A stretch of 64,000 bases of DNA from Flavobacterium psychraerolatum (GCF_025960985.1 NZ_JAOQMX010000004.1:62001-126000); one strand, 5' to 3'. Positions 43,008 through 53,051 are shown, counted from the stretch's first letter. Notes: generated by a model from the sequence alone, not told the origin. Translations and numbers: made by a program.

Positions 43008-44906
43008 ATGAGCGACGCATTAAAACACGAGTGTGGAATAGCATTGGTTAGACTACTTAAACCGCTTGAATTTTATAAGGAAAAATACGGAACTGCATTT
43101 TACGGGATACAAAAAATGTATCTTATGATGGAGAAACAGCACAATCGCGGACAAGATGGCGCTGGATTTGCAAGTATTAAATTGGATGTAGAACCTGGTG
43201 AGAGATACATTAGCAGAGTTCGTTCCAATCAAGCACAACCAATACAAGATGTATTTGCTCAGATTAATGAAAGAATTAATGAGGAAATGGCTAATCATCC
43301 AGAATATGCTGATGATGTAGCGGCGCAAAAAGCAAACATTCCTTATATAGGAGAATTGTTTTTGGGTCACGTTCGTTATGGTACTTTCGGGAAAAATAGT
43401 ATTGAAAGTGTTCACCCGTTTTTAAGACAAAGTAACTGGATGCACCGTAATCTTATTTTGGCAGGGAACTTTAATATGACAAATGTTAAAGAACTTTTTC
43501 AAAATTTAGTTGAACTAGGGCAACATCCAAAAGAAATGGCGGATACGGTTACGATTATGGAAAAAATTGGGCACTTCCTAGATAAGGAAGTAATGCAATT
43601 GTATCAAGATTGTAAAACTGAAGGGTATTCAAAACAAGATGCTTCACCTATCATTGCTGAAAGGCTAGACGTGGCCAAAATTTTGGCTCGTTCTTCCAAA
43701 AATTTGGACGGTGGATATGCTATGGCTGGATTATTAGGTCATGGAGATGCATTTGTATTTAGAGATCCAGCAGGAATTAGACCCGCTTATTATTATCAAG
43801 ATGATGAAGTAGTAGTTGTGGCATCTGAAAGACCTGTAATTCAAACCGTATTTAATATTCCGTTTGAAAAAGTACAGGAAATTGATCCAGGAAATGCTTT
43901 GATTATTAAGAAAAACGGACAGGTTTCTATGAAAGAAATCTTGACGCCTACCGTAAAAAAATCTTGTTCTTTTGAACGTATTTATTTCTCTAGAGGAAGC
44001 GATGCTGAGATTTATCAAGAAAGAAAAACACTTGGAAAATTAATTTTGCCTGCTGTTTTAGATTCTATCGATCAAGATACAGACAACACAGTTTTTTCAT
44101 ATATTCCAAATACAGCAGAAACTTCTTTTTACGGATTGGTAGAGGCGGCTCAGGATTTCTTGAACCAAAGAAAAAATGATTACATTTTAGAGAATCGACA
44201 CACTCTTACTGAAGATAGCTTAAAAGAGCTCTTAAAAGTTAAAATTCGTACCGAGAAAGTAGCAATCAAAGATGCTAAGTTAAGAACCTTTATTACAGAG
44301 GATAGTAGCCGTGATGATTTGGTAGCGCACGTATATGATGTAACATATGGTGTGATCAAAGCAACAGACAACCTTGTGATTATTGATGATAGTATTGTTC
44401 GAGGAACAACTCTAAAAAAGAGTATTATCAAAATGATGGATCGTTTGGGGCCAAAAAGGATCGTAATTGTTTCTTCTGCCCCACAAATTCGTTTCCCGGA
44501 TTGTTATGGTATTGATATGGCAAAACTAGAGGGATTGATTGCTTTTAAAGCGGCTTTAGAGCTTTTGAAAGAAAGAAACCTATATCATATTGTAGATGAG
44601 GTGTATGTGAAATGTAAAGCACAAGAAAACTTCAAGGATACAGATGTAGTGAATTATGTTACAGCTATATATGATCAATTTGAGCCACAAGAGGTTTCGG
44701 ATAAGATTGCTGAGATGTTAAGCTCACCTGAGATTAACGCCGAAGTGAAAATTATTTTCCAAACTGTAGAAGATTTACATATCGCTTGTCCTAAGAATTT
44801 AGGAGACTGGTATTTTACTGGAGATTATCCTACTCCTGGTGGTAACAGAGTGGTTAATAGGGCTTTCATGAATTTTTATGAAGGAAAAGATGCTAGAGCT
44901 TATTAG
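43008..44906 (+). CDS. Amidophosphoribosyltransferase (long Bacteroidota form)
   Basis: 632 residues. The class II glutaminase nucleophile is Cys9 in HECGIALVRL, so an 8-residue propeptide would have to be removed. QHNRGQDGAGFAS and GHVRYGTFG are further glutaminase motifs. The phosphoribosyltransferase PRPP loop is VIIDDSIVRGTTL near residue 463-475. The enzyme makes phosphoribosylamine from PRPP and glutamine, the first purine step. It is over 100 residues longer than usual PurF; such long forms occur beside a normal PurF in this phylum, so this could be a paralogue. Confidence 0.9.
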   Translation: MSDALKHECGIALVRLLKPLEFYKEKYGTAFYGIQKMYLMMEKQHNRGQDGAGFASIKLDVEPGERYISRVRSNQAQPIQDVFAQINERINEEMANHPEYADDVAAQKANIPYIGELFLGHVRYGTFGKNSIESVHPFLRQSNWMHRNLILAGNFNMTNVKELFQNLVELGQHPKEMADTVTIMEKIGHFLDKEVMQLYQDCKTEGYSKQDASPIIAERLDVAKILARSSKNLDGGYAMAGLLGHGDAFVFRDPAGIRPAYYYQDDEVVVVASERPVIQTVFNIPFEKVQEIDPGNALIIKKNGQVSMKEILTPTVKKSCSFERIYFSRGSDAEIYQERKTLGKLILPAVLDSIDQDTDNTVFSYIPNTAETSFYGLVEAAQDFLNQRKNDYILENRHTLTEDSLKELLKVKIRTEKVAIKDAKLRTFITEDSSRDDLVAHVYDVTYGVIKATDNLVIIDDSIVRGTTLKKSIIKMMDRLGPKRIVIVSSAPQIRFPDCYGIDMAKLEGLIAFKAALELLKERNLYHIVDEVYVKCKAQENFKDTDVVNYVTAIYDQFEPQEVSDKIAEMLSSPEINAEVKIIFQTVEDLHIACPKNLGDWYFTGDYPTPGGNRVVNRAFMNFYEGKDARAY

Positions 44907-45020
44907 GTAATTAATCGGCTTTATAAGCTGTTTGTCTAAAAGTTTTGTTTTAAGCAACTAACTAATATATATTTGAAGAACCATAACATTAGTAGGTTAA
45001 GTTTATGGTAGATTTGGGGC

Positions 45021-45050
45021 AAAAAGGGTGGAAGCAATTCCACCTTTTTT
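45021..45050 (+). terminator. Terminator of the amidophosphoribosyltransferase gene
   Basis: GGTGGAA-GCAA-TTCCACC flanked by A and T runs, 115 bp beyond the stop codon. Confidence 0.8.
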
Positions 45051-45100
45051 ATTGGAATAAAGTCAAGGAATCTAGAGTGTTAGAGATTATAACTCATAAA

Positions 45101-45136
45101 AAAAGTCGGATGAACTATACAGTTCATCCGACTTTT
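45101..45136. terminator. Terminator of sodA (bidirectional)
   Basis: A perfect 16-bp stem AAAAGTCGGATGAACT / AGTTCATCCGACTTTT with loop ATAC between convergent genes. Confidence 0.88.
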
Positions 45137-45195
45137 TGTTTTCAAAGAATAAATTATTGTTGATGTAAAAAAATAATTTAATCTTATTTGTTTTC

Positions 45196-45804
45196 TTATT
45201 TTTCAGAAGCATATCTTCTAGAAACTTCTGTCCAGTTAATTACACTGAAGAATGCTTCAATATAATCAGGTCTTCTGTTTTGGTAGTTCAAGTAGTAAGC
45301 GTGCTCCCAAACATCCATTCCTAAGATTGGAGTTCCACCACAACCGACACCTGGCATCAATGGGTTATCTTGGTTTGGTGTTCCACAAACGTCTAATTTT
45401 CCACCTTTTTGAACACATAACCAAGCCCATCCAGAACCAAATTGAGTTGCACCCGCTTTGCTGAATTTACCTTTAAAGTCTTCAAAAGATCCAAAAGCAG
45501 CTTCAATTGCAGCAAGCAAATCTCCAGTAGGAAGTCCGCCACCGTTTGGAGTCATTACAGTCCAAAACAGGTTATGGTTATAATAACCACCACCATTGTT
45601 ACGAACAGCTCCATTAGCCATATCAAGGTTTATAAGAATGTTTTCGATTGTTTTTCCTTCCATATCTGTTCCAGCAACAGCTGCATTTAGATTGGTAGTA
45701 TAAGCATTATGGTGCTTAGAATGGTGAATTTCCATTGTTCTAGCATCAATATGTGGTTCCAAAGCGTCATACGCATACGGTAATTGTGGTAATTCAAAAG
45801 CCAT
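45196..45804 (-). CDS. sodA: Superoxide dismutase (Fe/Mn type)
   Basis: 202 residues, cytosolic. Metal ligands are seen as His in [12 protein letters not shown], His in [10 protein letters not shown], and Asp and His in [15 protein letters not shown]. The residues around the active site do not settle whether Fe, Mn or both are used. A promoter box lies 38 bp upstream. It is followed by a bidirectional terminator and preceded by a family A repeat. Confidence 0.96.
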   Translation of the reverse strand: MAFELPQLPYAYDALEPHIDARTMEIHHSKHHNAYTTNLNAAVAGTDMEGKTIENILINLDMANGAVRNNGGGYYNHNLFWTVMTPNGGGLPTGDLLAAIEAAFGSFEDFKGKFSKAGATQFGSGWAWLCVQKGGKLDVCGTPNQDNPLMPGVGCGGTPILGMDVWEHAYYLNYQNRRPDYIEAFFSVINWTEVSRRYASEK

Positions 45805-45841
45805 GATGTATTTTTTTTAAGTTATTATTGATTTTATTATC

Positions 45842-45849
45842 CAAATTTA
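45842..45849 (-). promoter_or_regulatory. -7 box of sodA
   Basis: Minus strand TAAATTTG, perfect TAnnTTTG, 38 bp before the start codon; a TTTG lies 14 bases further upstream. Confidence 0.65.
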
Positions 45850-45970
45850 TGGAATTATGTTTACAAACCGAACTAGAAGTTTGTTATAATTTATGTAAAC
45901 ATTTTTCATTTTCTAGTTTTTTAACTAATTCTAGTAGTTATATTCTCCTCCATAACAAAGTGAGAAAATA

Positions 45971-46080
45971 AATAATTTGGGCGTGCCCCGCTGAAAAAAG
46001 CGGGTCAGGCTATCCGTTCCCGCTTTTTTTATCTTGCAAAAAAGCAAGATAAAAAAGAGCTCCACTGCTATCCTTCACGC
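45971..46080 (-). repeat. Dispersed structured repeat, family A, copy 3
   Basis: On the minus strand: GCGTGAAGGATAG, CAGTGGAGCTC, a nested hairpin ATCTTGC/GCAAGAT, CGGATAGCCTGAC between pairing arms AAAGCGGG and CCCGCTTT, then GGGGCACGCCCAAATTATT. End boxes and the GGATAGC box agree with copies 1 and 2. It occupies the 351-bp divergent gap between sodA and the next gene; the remainder is spacer. Confidence 0.8.
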
Positions 46081-46155
46081 AAAAAAAAGCGACATACATT
46101 CATTTATAGATAAATAAAAAGCTATTTTTATCTCCTTAAAATAAAAAATAAAAAA

Positions 46156-47154
46156 TTGAGTAAAAAGTGGTTTGTATTTTTAGTACTTATTTTGTGTTCC
46201 TGTACCTCTCATGACAAACCTTTAGTTTCTTTTTATTATTGGAAAACAGTTTTTAAACTTTCGAAACTAGAAAAAGAGGTGTTAAAAGACAATATGGTGA
46301 CAAAATTATATATCCGTTATTGTGATATTGATTTAGATTCAAATAAAAAACCATTTCCAGTTTCTCCCATTCATTTTGAAGAGGTGCCTAATGAGTTTAC
46401 AATCGTTCCAGTAATTTATATTAAGAACAGGGTATTGCTAGAGAAAAATACAAACGTAGAGGACTTAGCTAATAAAGTAAGTAATTTTATTACCCAGATT
46501 AATACCAAAAATAACCTGAACTGTTCTGAAATTCAAATTGATTGTGATTGGAGTTTGCAAAGTCAAAATAACTATTTGCGGTTTATAAATGTTTTGAAAA
46601 AAGTGAGTCCAAAAAAACTCTCAGCAACCATACGATTGCATCAAGTGAAATATTATAAAAAAACCAAAATCCCAGAAGTAGATTCAGGTGTATTAATGTA
46701 TTATAATATGGGAACCATTGCACCAGATTCTGCAATTTCTATTTATGATCAACAAATCGCAGCACGATATTTATCAAGTTTAAAAAAATATCCTTTGCCA
46801 CTTAACTTTGCCTTGCCTATCTTTTCGTGGTCAATTCATATTAGAGATGGAAAAGTTATGGGACTAAGAAATAAGTTGCGCAGAGAAAATTTAGATAAGG
46901 ATTCTCATTTTAAGTCATTAAATAATATTTTTTATAAAGTTACAAAAGACAATTATAAAGCGGGCGTTTATTATAGACAAGGCGACTTACTCAAACTAGA
47001 AACTATTGTTACTAATGATTTAAAAGAAATGGCAGATGACTTAAACGATGCTAAATCTCAACAGCCCAAAGAAATAATTTTTTACGATTTAGATGAATTC
47101 AATATACAACAATATGAAAAAAATATCTTTCAAGAAGTTACTAGTCGCTTTTAG
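46156..47154 (+). CDS. Uncharacterised lipoprotein, possible TIM-barrel fold
   Basis: 332 residues, TTG start; lipobox LCSC (Cys16) predicts a lipoprotein. Motifs read like alternating strands of a glycosidase-type TIM barrel: MVTKLYIRYCDID, FTIVPVIYI, CSEIQIDCDWS, LSATIRLHQVKYY, VLMYYNMG, LNFALPIFSW and KEIIFYDLDEF. No catalytic assignment is possible. It overlaps the next gene by 41 bp, so the two are co-translated or coupled. The function is unknown and I recognise no named family. Confidence 0.75.
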   Translation: MSKKWFVFLVLILCSCTSHDKPLVSFYYWKTVFKLSKLEKEVLKDNMVTKLYIRYCDIDLDSNKKPFPVSPIHFEEVPNEFTIVPVIYIKNRVLLEKNTNVEDLANKVSNFITQINTKNNLNCSEIQIDCDWSLQSQNNYLRFINVLKKVSPKKLSATIRLHQVKYYKKTKIPEVDSGVLMYYNMGTIAPDSAISIYDQQIAARYLSSLKKYPLPLNFALPIFSWSIHIRDGKVMGLRNKLRRENLDKDSHFKSLNNIFYKVTKDNYKAGVYYRQGDLLKLETIVTNDLKEMADDLNDAKSQQPKEIIFYDLDEFNIQQYEKNIFQEVTSRF

Positions 47155-49372
47155 TGCCGCATTGGCATTGGTATACGGTACAATCTATGCCTGTGGTGGG
47201 GGTGATGATTGGGGATGGTCCTTTGATTCCAACTTTGCACCCGAGACATTTGTTGATCAATCCTATCGTTCCTTATTTTTGTCAACGGATATTTTTTATG
47301 GTGACGGTTTTGATAGGGAGCACAACTCAAGATTCAATGATGAGATCGTACAGGATTGGTCTACTTATTTGAAAGGTGTAGCGAAGACTGCCGAAGTGAA
47401 ATATTTTTTAATTGACTCAAGTGCAGTTGATGTAAAGCAATTGGATTCCTTCTTTACGACTAAAAAAACAAATCGTACAGTTGAAAAGTGGAAAAATAAA
47501 ATTGATTTAACAAACAAACGATTTGTTGAATTTATACATTTTTTGGAACTGGCGCAACAGCTAGAAGCTATTTCTATAAATAATGAGTATTGGTCTTATG
47601 AACCTGTTGTCAAAAAAGTGTTTAAAGGTTCAAGAATACTTCCGTCCTTATTAAAAAAATATAACAGCACTACTGATGCTTTTTTAAAAAATAGGTATTG
47701 GTTTCAAATCATCAAAACATATTTCTATAGCGATGAGTATAAAAACGCCAATGATTTTTTTCAGGCTACAACGGCTATAATGCCCAAAAATACTTTGTAT
47801 TATAGGGCCTTTTCTTATGTAGCTGGAGTGAACTATAAGCAAAAAAAATATGCGCTATCTAATTATCAATACAGTCAAGTTTTTGATCAATGTCCTCCCA
47901 TGCGTGTGGTAACAGCCTATTGTTTTCATCCCCAAAATGAAACGGACTGGTTGATGTCGTTGGATATGGCAAAAACAAATGACGAAAAAGCAGCACTGTG
48001 GGCACTTTTTGGTTATTATACCAATGAAGAAAAAGCAATTGAGCATATCTATGAATTAAATCCAAAAAGTAGCCATTTGGATTATCTTTTGACCCGATTG
48101 GTGAATCGCTCGGAGTTAAAAGCAAATCGTTCTTTTGAAAAAATTACAGTTTCAGAAAATAAGAAAAGTACAAAAGATAGTTTGAGTTCCACTGGAACAG
48201 CTTTAGTATATAAGATTGCAGATGCTGGAATTGTGAAAAATCCTTTTTTGTGGAATACTGCAGCAGGTTATTTGGCTACTTTAACCTCTAATTACAAACA
48301 AGCCGATATTTATTTTGCCAAAGCTGATAAATATTCGACTAAAACTCCTTTGGCAATCAATCAATTGCGTTTGCTTCGTTTTGTCAATAATCTGAGTAAA
48401 GTGAATACCATTACAGAACTGAATCAAAAAGAAATTAGTAAAGAACTGAATTGGTTGTATTTTGAGATTTACAAATTAAAAATAGACGATTTTAGGTTTG
48501 AAAATGCTATTAACTGGAGTAAAAATTACATTTCAACTTTATTCAAAACGGCCAATAAACCAGTGCTTGCTGAGTTGTTCGTTCGTAATACTAATTTTTA
48601 TGACAACGAAAGTAATTTGCTAGCCATGAAAGCTTTCTTGGAAAAGAATAAGAAATCAGATTTTGAAAACATTGCTGTCAAAATTTATGATGTAAAATGG
48701 GCAGATATTGTGGAATATGAGGCTATAAAATCTGCATTTGATAATAAAATTCCAGAGGCTATTACTTTAATGAAAGAAGCAGGACCCGTTCAAAACTATA
48801 ATTTATATGGAAATCCATTTAATGGAACCATAAAGGATTGCCACGATTGTGATCATATGGTATATCAAAAGAAAAAATATTCGAAATTAGATTTTCTAGC
48901 TACGATGTTGATTATGCAAAACAAACTGGCTGCAAATGAAGAGGTGTATCCCAACGCTTTATTGCTAGGAAATGCTTTTTATAATATGTCTCACTACGGA
49001 AATGCAAGGAGTTTTTATGAATCGAATATTGTAGGTTATGGGTATACTGAGTTTGAATTTAGAGATAAAATTCGTAAAATGGTTACCAATACTGCTCAGT
49101 CCCAAATGTACTATAAAAAAGCACTTATGGCAGCAGAAACGGACGAGCAAAAAGCTAAGTGTAATTTTTTATTGGCCAAATGTGAACGAAGTGATTATTT
49201 CGTCAATAAGTATAAAGGGATACATAGTTATTGGGAAGTACGTAACGACGGAATAAATTTCCTTGCTTGGAATGGATTTAAAAACTTATATACTAAGTAT
49301 TCCAATACTAAATATTATCAAGAAGTTATTGCGGAATGTGGGTACTTTGATAGTTATGTAAGACAACAATAA
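47114..49372 (+). CDS. Uncharacterised exported protein with TPR-like repeats
   Basis: 752 residues from ATG 47114, which begins MKKISFKKLLVAFSAALALV; the in-frame ATG at 47093 would weaken the signal peptide. After cleavage near YACGGGDDWGW the protein has an aromatic/acidic N-terminal region. It then becomes mostly helical with TPR-like pairs (NPFLWNTAAGYLATLTSN, YKQADIYFAKADKYS, NALLLGNAFYNMSHYGNARS). A CHDCDH motif near residue 577 could bind metal. It is coupled to the upstream lipoprotein gene and convergent with comF. Function unknown. Confidence 0.78.
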   Translation: MKKISFKKLLVAFSAALALVYGTIYACGGGDDWGWSFDSNFAPETFVDQSYRSLFLSTDIFYGDGFDREHNSRFNDEIVQDWSTYLKGVAKTAEVKYFLIDSSAVDVKQLDSFFTTKKTNRTVEKWKNKIDLTNKRFVEFIHFLELAQQLEAISINNEYWSYEPVVKKVFKGSRILPSLLKKYNSTTDAFLKNRYWFQIIKTYFYSDEYKNANDFFQATTAIMPKNTLYYRAFSYVAGVNYKQKKYALSNYQYSQVFDQCPPMRVVTAYCFHPQNETDWLMSLDMAKTNDEKAALWALFGYYTNEEKAIEHIYELNPKSSHLDYLLTRLVNRSELKANRSFEKITVSENKKSTKDSLSSTGTALVYKIADAGIVKNPFLWNTAAGYLATLTSNYKQADIYFAKADKYSTKTPLAINQLRLLRFVNNLSKVNTITELNQKEISKELNWLYFEIYKLKIDDFRFENAINWSKNYISTLFKTANKPVLAELFVRNTNFYDNESNLLAMKAFLEKNKKSDFENIAVKIYDVKWADIVEYEAIKSAFDNKIPEAITLMKEAGPVQNYNLYGNPFNGTIKDCHDCDHMVYQKKKYSKLDFLATMLIMQNKLAANEEVYPNALLLGNAFYNMSHYGNARSFYESNIVGYGYTEFEFRDKIRKMVTNTAQSQMYYKKALMAAETDEQKAKCNFLLAKCERSDYFVNKYKGIHSYWEVRNDGINFLAWNGFKNLYTKYSNTKYYQEVIAECGYFDSYVRQQ

Positions 49373-49386
49373 TAAGGAACGGTAGA

Positions 49387-50067
49387 TTATTGAGCGATTG
49401 CCATACACACAATACTAATTTTTGTGCCTGGGATTTTTTGCATGGCGCGACAACATGCCTCCAATGTTGCGCCAGTAGTGAGTACATCATCAACAAGAAT
49501 GAAATGTTTGTGATGATGTTGTTCTGAAAAAGTAACATCAAAGGCATTTTGAATTGCTTCAGATCTACCCAAAAGGTTTTTCTTGGATTGTGTTTTGGTG
49601 TACTTTGTTCGAATTAGTATATCGTTTTTACATTCAATTTGCAATCCTTTTGAAAGCGTTTCCGCAAACGAGCTTACTTGGTTATAACCTCTGGATCTTC
49701 TTTTTTTTGGATGAATTGGAACTGGAATAATAAAATCGACCGTATCCAAAGCTTTTATTTTCTTTAAATCCATTAGATACCACTCGCCAATTAGTACGCC
49801 AATTTCTTGGTGGCCACGGTATTTTAAATTATGAATTAACTCTTGTACGATTCCTTTTTTATGAAAATAAAATAAAGCAGATGCATGTTGGAGGTCAATT
49901 CGGCCATAAAATTTACCCATGGCTTCATTTTCATGTAGTAAATGATGGTTGGTAACTGGAATTTCATGTCGGCATACCGTGCAAATTATCTTCTCATTTG
50001 GAAGCAGCAAGTTCTTGCATCCTGTACAAATGGGTGGAAAAAATAAGTTTAAAATCGATTTTAGCAT
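49387..50067 (-). CDS. comF: ComF family protein (phosphoribosyltransferase fold)
   Basis: 226 residues. An N-terminal zinc ribbon (CTGCKNLL and CTVCRHEI) is followed by a PRTase domain with the PRPP loop FILVDDVLTTGATL near residues 196-209. ComF proteins take part in DNA uptake in naturally competent bacteria and are widely kept elsewhere, with the enzymatic role unclear. The stop lies 15 bp from the end of the convergent TPR-like gene. Confidence 0.92.
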   Translation of the reverse strand: MLKSILNLFFPPICTGCKNLLLPNEKIICTVCRHEIPVTNHHLLHENEAMGKFYGRIDLQHASALFYFHKKGIVQELIHNLKYRGHQEIGVLIGEWYLMDLKKIKALDTVDFIIPVPIHPKKRRSRGYNQVSSFAETLSKGLQIECKNDILIRTKYTKTQSKKNLLGRSEAIQNAFDVTFSEQHHHKHFILVDDVLTTGATLEACCRAMQKIPGTKISIVCMAIAQ

Positions 50068-50149
50068 GGAGGAATGTATTTATTTATAAAAATATGAAAA
50101 TCAGGCATTCAATCTTTAACAATTTTCTTTTTTTTAAGTACACTTTTTA

Positions 50150-50157
50150 TATTTTTG
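50150..50157 (+). promoter_or_regulatory. -7 box immediately ahead of glyS
   Basis: TATTTTTG, perfect TAnnTTTG, ending four bases before the ATG at 50162; transcription would begin at about the start codon. Confidence 0.55.
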
Positions 50158-50161
50158 CAGT

Positions 50162-51700
50162 ATGGCAAAACAAGAAGATATTTTTAAGAATGTAGTTTCG
50201 CATGCAAAAGAGTACGGTTTTATTTTTCCGTCAAGCGAAGTTTACGATGGTTTAAGTGCAGTATATGATTACGCACAGAATGGTGTTGAATTGAAAAAGA
50301 ACATCCGTGAATATTGGTGGAAATCCATGGTTCAAATGAATGATAATATTGTTGGCCTTGATGCTGCTATATTAATGCATCCAACCACTTGGAAAGCTTC
50401 TGGTCACGTAGACGCTTTTAACGATCCATTAATTGATAATAAAGATTCCAAAAAAAGATATAGAGCAGATGTTTTGGTAGAAGATTATGCTGAAAAGCTT
50501 AATGTGAAAGCTAAAAAAGAAATCGAAAAAGCTAAAGCTCGTTTTGGAGATGCTTTCAACGAAGAAGAATTTATAACAACTAATCCCCGTGTGGTTGAAT
50601 ATCTAGCCAAAGAAAGACAAATTTTGGAAAGGCTTGCAAAAGGAATGAGCGATGATCTTGCGGATGTAAAAGCTTTGATAGAAGAATTGGAAATTGCAGA
50701 CCCAGAAACAGGTTCGAGAAATTGGACAGACGTTAAGCAATTTAACTTGATGTTTGGTACTAAATTGGGAGCCTCTGCAGACTCAGCAATGGACTTGTAT
50801 TTGCGACCAGAAACCGCCCAAGGTATTTTTGTAAACTTCTTGAACGTTCAAAAATCAGGAAGAATGAAAGTTCCTTTTGGTATTGCTCAAACTGGTAAGG
50901 CTTTTAGAAACGAGATTGTAGCAAGACAGTTTATTTTTCGTATGCGTGAATTTGAACAAATGGAAATGCAGTTTTTTGTACGTCCAGGAGAAGAAATGAA
51001 GCATTACGAATATTGGAAAGAGACTCGTTTAAAATGGCATTTGTCATTAGGGTTGGGTCAAGCAAATTATCGTTTTCATGATCATGAAAAATTAGCGCAT
51101 TATGCAAATGCAGCAGCAGATATTGAGTTTAACTTTCCATTTGGTTTCAAAGAGCTAGAAGGGATCCACTCGCGTACTGATTTTGATTTAAAAGCACACG
51201 AGCAACATTCTGGTAGAAAACTACAGTATTTTGATGCTGAGTTGAATAAGAATTATGTTCCTTATGTTGTTGAAACTTCATTAGGATTGGACAGAATGTT
51301 CTTGGCTGTTTTTGCCACGTCCTTAAAAGAAGAAGTTCTTGAAGACGGATCAAGTAGAACTGTACTGAAACTTCCAGCAGTTTTGGCTCCAACCAAAGCA
51401 GCTGTTTTACCATTAGTTAAAAAAGATGGGTTACCTGATATCGCTCACAAAATCATAGAAGATTTAAAATGGGACTTCAATGTAGCTTATGATGAAAAAG
51501 ATGCCGTAGGACGTCGTTATAGAAGGCAAGATGCGCTTGGTACACCTTTTTGTATTACAGTCGATCATCAAACTATCGAAGATCAAACAGTGACCATTCG
51601 TCATAGAGATACGATGAAACAAGATCGTGTAGCGATCGCCGATTTAAAATCAATCATTGAAGATGAAGTTGCAATGAAAAATTGGTTAATGAAAATGTAA
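50162..51700 (+). CDS. glyS: Glycyl-tRNA synthetase (single-chain, dimeric type)
   Basis: 512 residues, class II synthetase of the alpha2 type also found in eukaryotes and archaea rather than the alpha2beta2 type of E. coli. N-terminal GFIFPSSEVYDGLSAVYDY, motif 2 region FRNEIVARQFIFRMREFEQ and the ETSLGLDRMFLAV motif 3 region are present. The anticodon-binding domain covers about the last 110 residues. It charges tRNA-Gly. Its promoter box is four bases from the ATG and a terminator follows. Confidence 0.96.
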   Translation: MAKQEDIFKNVVSHAKEYGFIFPSSEVYDGLSAVYDYAQNGVELKKNIREYWWKSMVQMNDNIVGLDAAILMHPTTWKASGHVDAFNDPLIDNKDSKKRYRADVLVEDYAEKLNVKAKKEIEKAKARFGDAFNEEEFITTNPRVVEYLAKERQILERLAKGMSDDLADVKALIEELEIADPETGSRNWTDVKQFNLMFGTKLGASADSAMDLYLRPETAQGIFVNFLNVQKSGRMKVPFGIAQTGKAFRNEIVARQFIFRMREFEQMEMQFFVRPGEEMKHYEYWKETRLKWHLSLGLGQANYRFHDHEKLAHYANAAADIEFNFPFGFKELEGIHSRTDFDLKAHEQHSGRKLQYFDAELNKNYVPYVVETSLGLDRMFLAVFATSLKEEVLEDGSSRTVLKLPAVLAPTKAAVLPLVKKDGLPDIAHKIIEDLKWDFNVAYDEKDAVGRRYRRQDALGTPFCITVDHQTIEDQTVTIRHRDTMKQDRVAIADLKSIIEDEVAMKNWLMKM

Positions 51701-52054
51701 ATACTACCACAAATTATACAGAAGGCTTCCCTGATAAAGGAAGCTTTTTTTTGTCAGTTCAAATACATGATTTTTATGGGTGTACAAATTTTATACTAAA
51801 TTTTGAAAACAATCGTTTTTAATCTGATTTATTTGTAATTTAACGGAAAAAATTAGTACTCATTTTTCTTATTGAATTTTAATAATAGTGTGGATAGTGT
51901 TGTTTCTAAATATGAAATAGGATTTTTTGAGTGTATAAGTAAAATAAGTGTTTAGTTTTTAGCAAAACTACGTTTATTGTCAGGCTAAAGTTGAACACAA
52001 TATATTTTGCTTTGTCTGCAGTTGCTTTATATAACCAATTGTGAAAAACTACAA
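51701..52054. other. Intergenic region before the LytTR gene
   Basis: Holds the glyS terminator (51725-51752). Beyond it is about 300 bp of AT-rich DNA without a gene or recognisable RNA. No TAnnTTTG box close to the LytTR start was identified. Confidence 0.55.
51725..51752 (+). terminator. Terminator of glyS
   Basis: GCTTCC-CTGATAAA-GGAAGC followed by eight T, 25 bp after the stop. Confidence 0.85.
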
Positions 52055-52873
52055 ATGAATCTTACGTACATTATTATTGATGACAATATAAAAAGTGCTG
52101 AAATAACGAAAACTATCACAGATAGTTTTTCGGAACTTTCCTATTTGGGTTCAGCACATGATCATGAAAGTGGTCTTGATTTGATACTTGAGTCTCGTCC
52201 CAAAATTGTTTTTCTAGAGATAGACCCTAAAAATAAAAATAGTAATTTGTCTTTACAACTGATTAATGACATCTCTAGTTTCCTTAAAGTTGTTCCGAAA
52301 ATCATTATTACTACTTCAAAAAAAGACTTGGCTTTTGACGCTATTCAATATGGTGTAACAGATTATATTTTAAAGCCGGTTACTAAAATCCATTTAACGA
52401 AGTTGCTACTAAAAATTGAAAAGGTAGCTTTAGTTCAAGATACTGTTGAATCAATAGACCATGTTGAAGACGCAACATCCTGCAAACCGGTACTTAATTT
52501 ATCCAAAGTAACTGGGATTAAGACTCCATTTATACTTTGTATTAAATCATATGGTGACTACAGGTACATTGACTCAAGGGATATTACTTATTTTCAGGCA
52601 GACAATAACTCTACCGATATTCACTTGAATAACGGAGAAATGATTACTGCTTTTAAAACTTTAAAACATTTTGAAGGGTTAATGTCTTATCCTTTTGTGC
52701 GCATTCACAATAGTTATATCGTAAATAGTAATTATATTTCTAGAATACATACAGGTAATGCTATTTGTTTTATCAAGAATTCGGTAATAAAATTGCCATT
52801 CTCCAGATCTTATAAAATAAATATAGACTTAATTATTGGTAAGATTTCAAATGGTAATTACCTCGAAATCTAA
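52055..52873 (+). CDS. LytTR-type response regulator with Glu at the phosphoacceptor site
   Basis: 272 residues from ATG 52055 (MNLTYIIIDDNIKSAEI); an earlier in-frame start at 52007 adds 16 atypical residues. The receiver domain has the acidic pair D9-D10, the conserved Thr in IIITTS and Lys in ILKPV, but the position normally held by the phosphorylated Asp is Glu55 (VFLEID). A C-terminal LytTR DNA-binding domain (about 165-265) contains YIDSRDITYFQAD and FVRIHNSYIVN. No sensor kinase of the LytS type is adjacent. It probably regulates nearby surface-protein genes, but the target is not shown. Confidence 0.88.
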   Translation: MNLTYIIIDDNIKSAEITKTITDSFSELSYLGSAHDHESGLDLILESRPKIVFLEIDPKNKNSNLSLQLINDISSFLKVVPKIIITTSKKDLAFDAIQYGVTDYILKPVTKIHLTKLLLKIEKVALVQDTVESIDHVEDATSCKPVLNLSKVTGIKTPFILCIKSYGDYRYIDSRDITYFQADNNSTDIHLNNGEMITAFKTLKHFEGLMSYPFVRIHNSYIVNSNYISRIHTGNAICFIKNSVIKLPFSRSYKINIDLIIGKISNGNYLEI

Positions 52874-53051
52874 ATAACATTCATTTACCAAGATTTCATA
52901 TCCATTCACTATCAAACAAGTGTATTCTACCATTGAGTTCTTTAAATTGCTGATTTATAATGTATTCCTGTGTAGTTTTACATCAAGATAAAGCGATAAA
53001 CGCCCAACTCTTATAACATGTAAAACAATATAAACATATAAAACTCAAATT

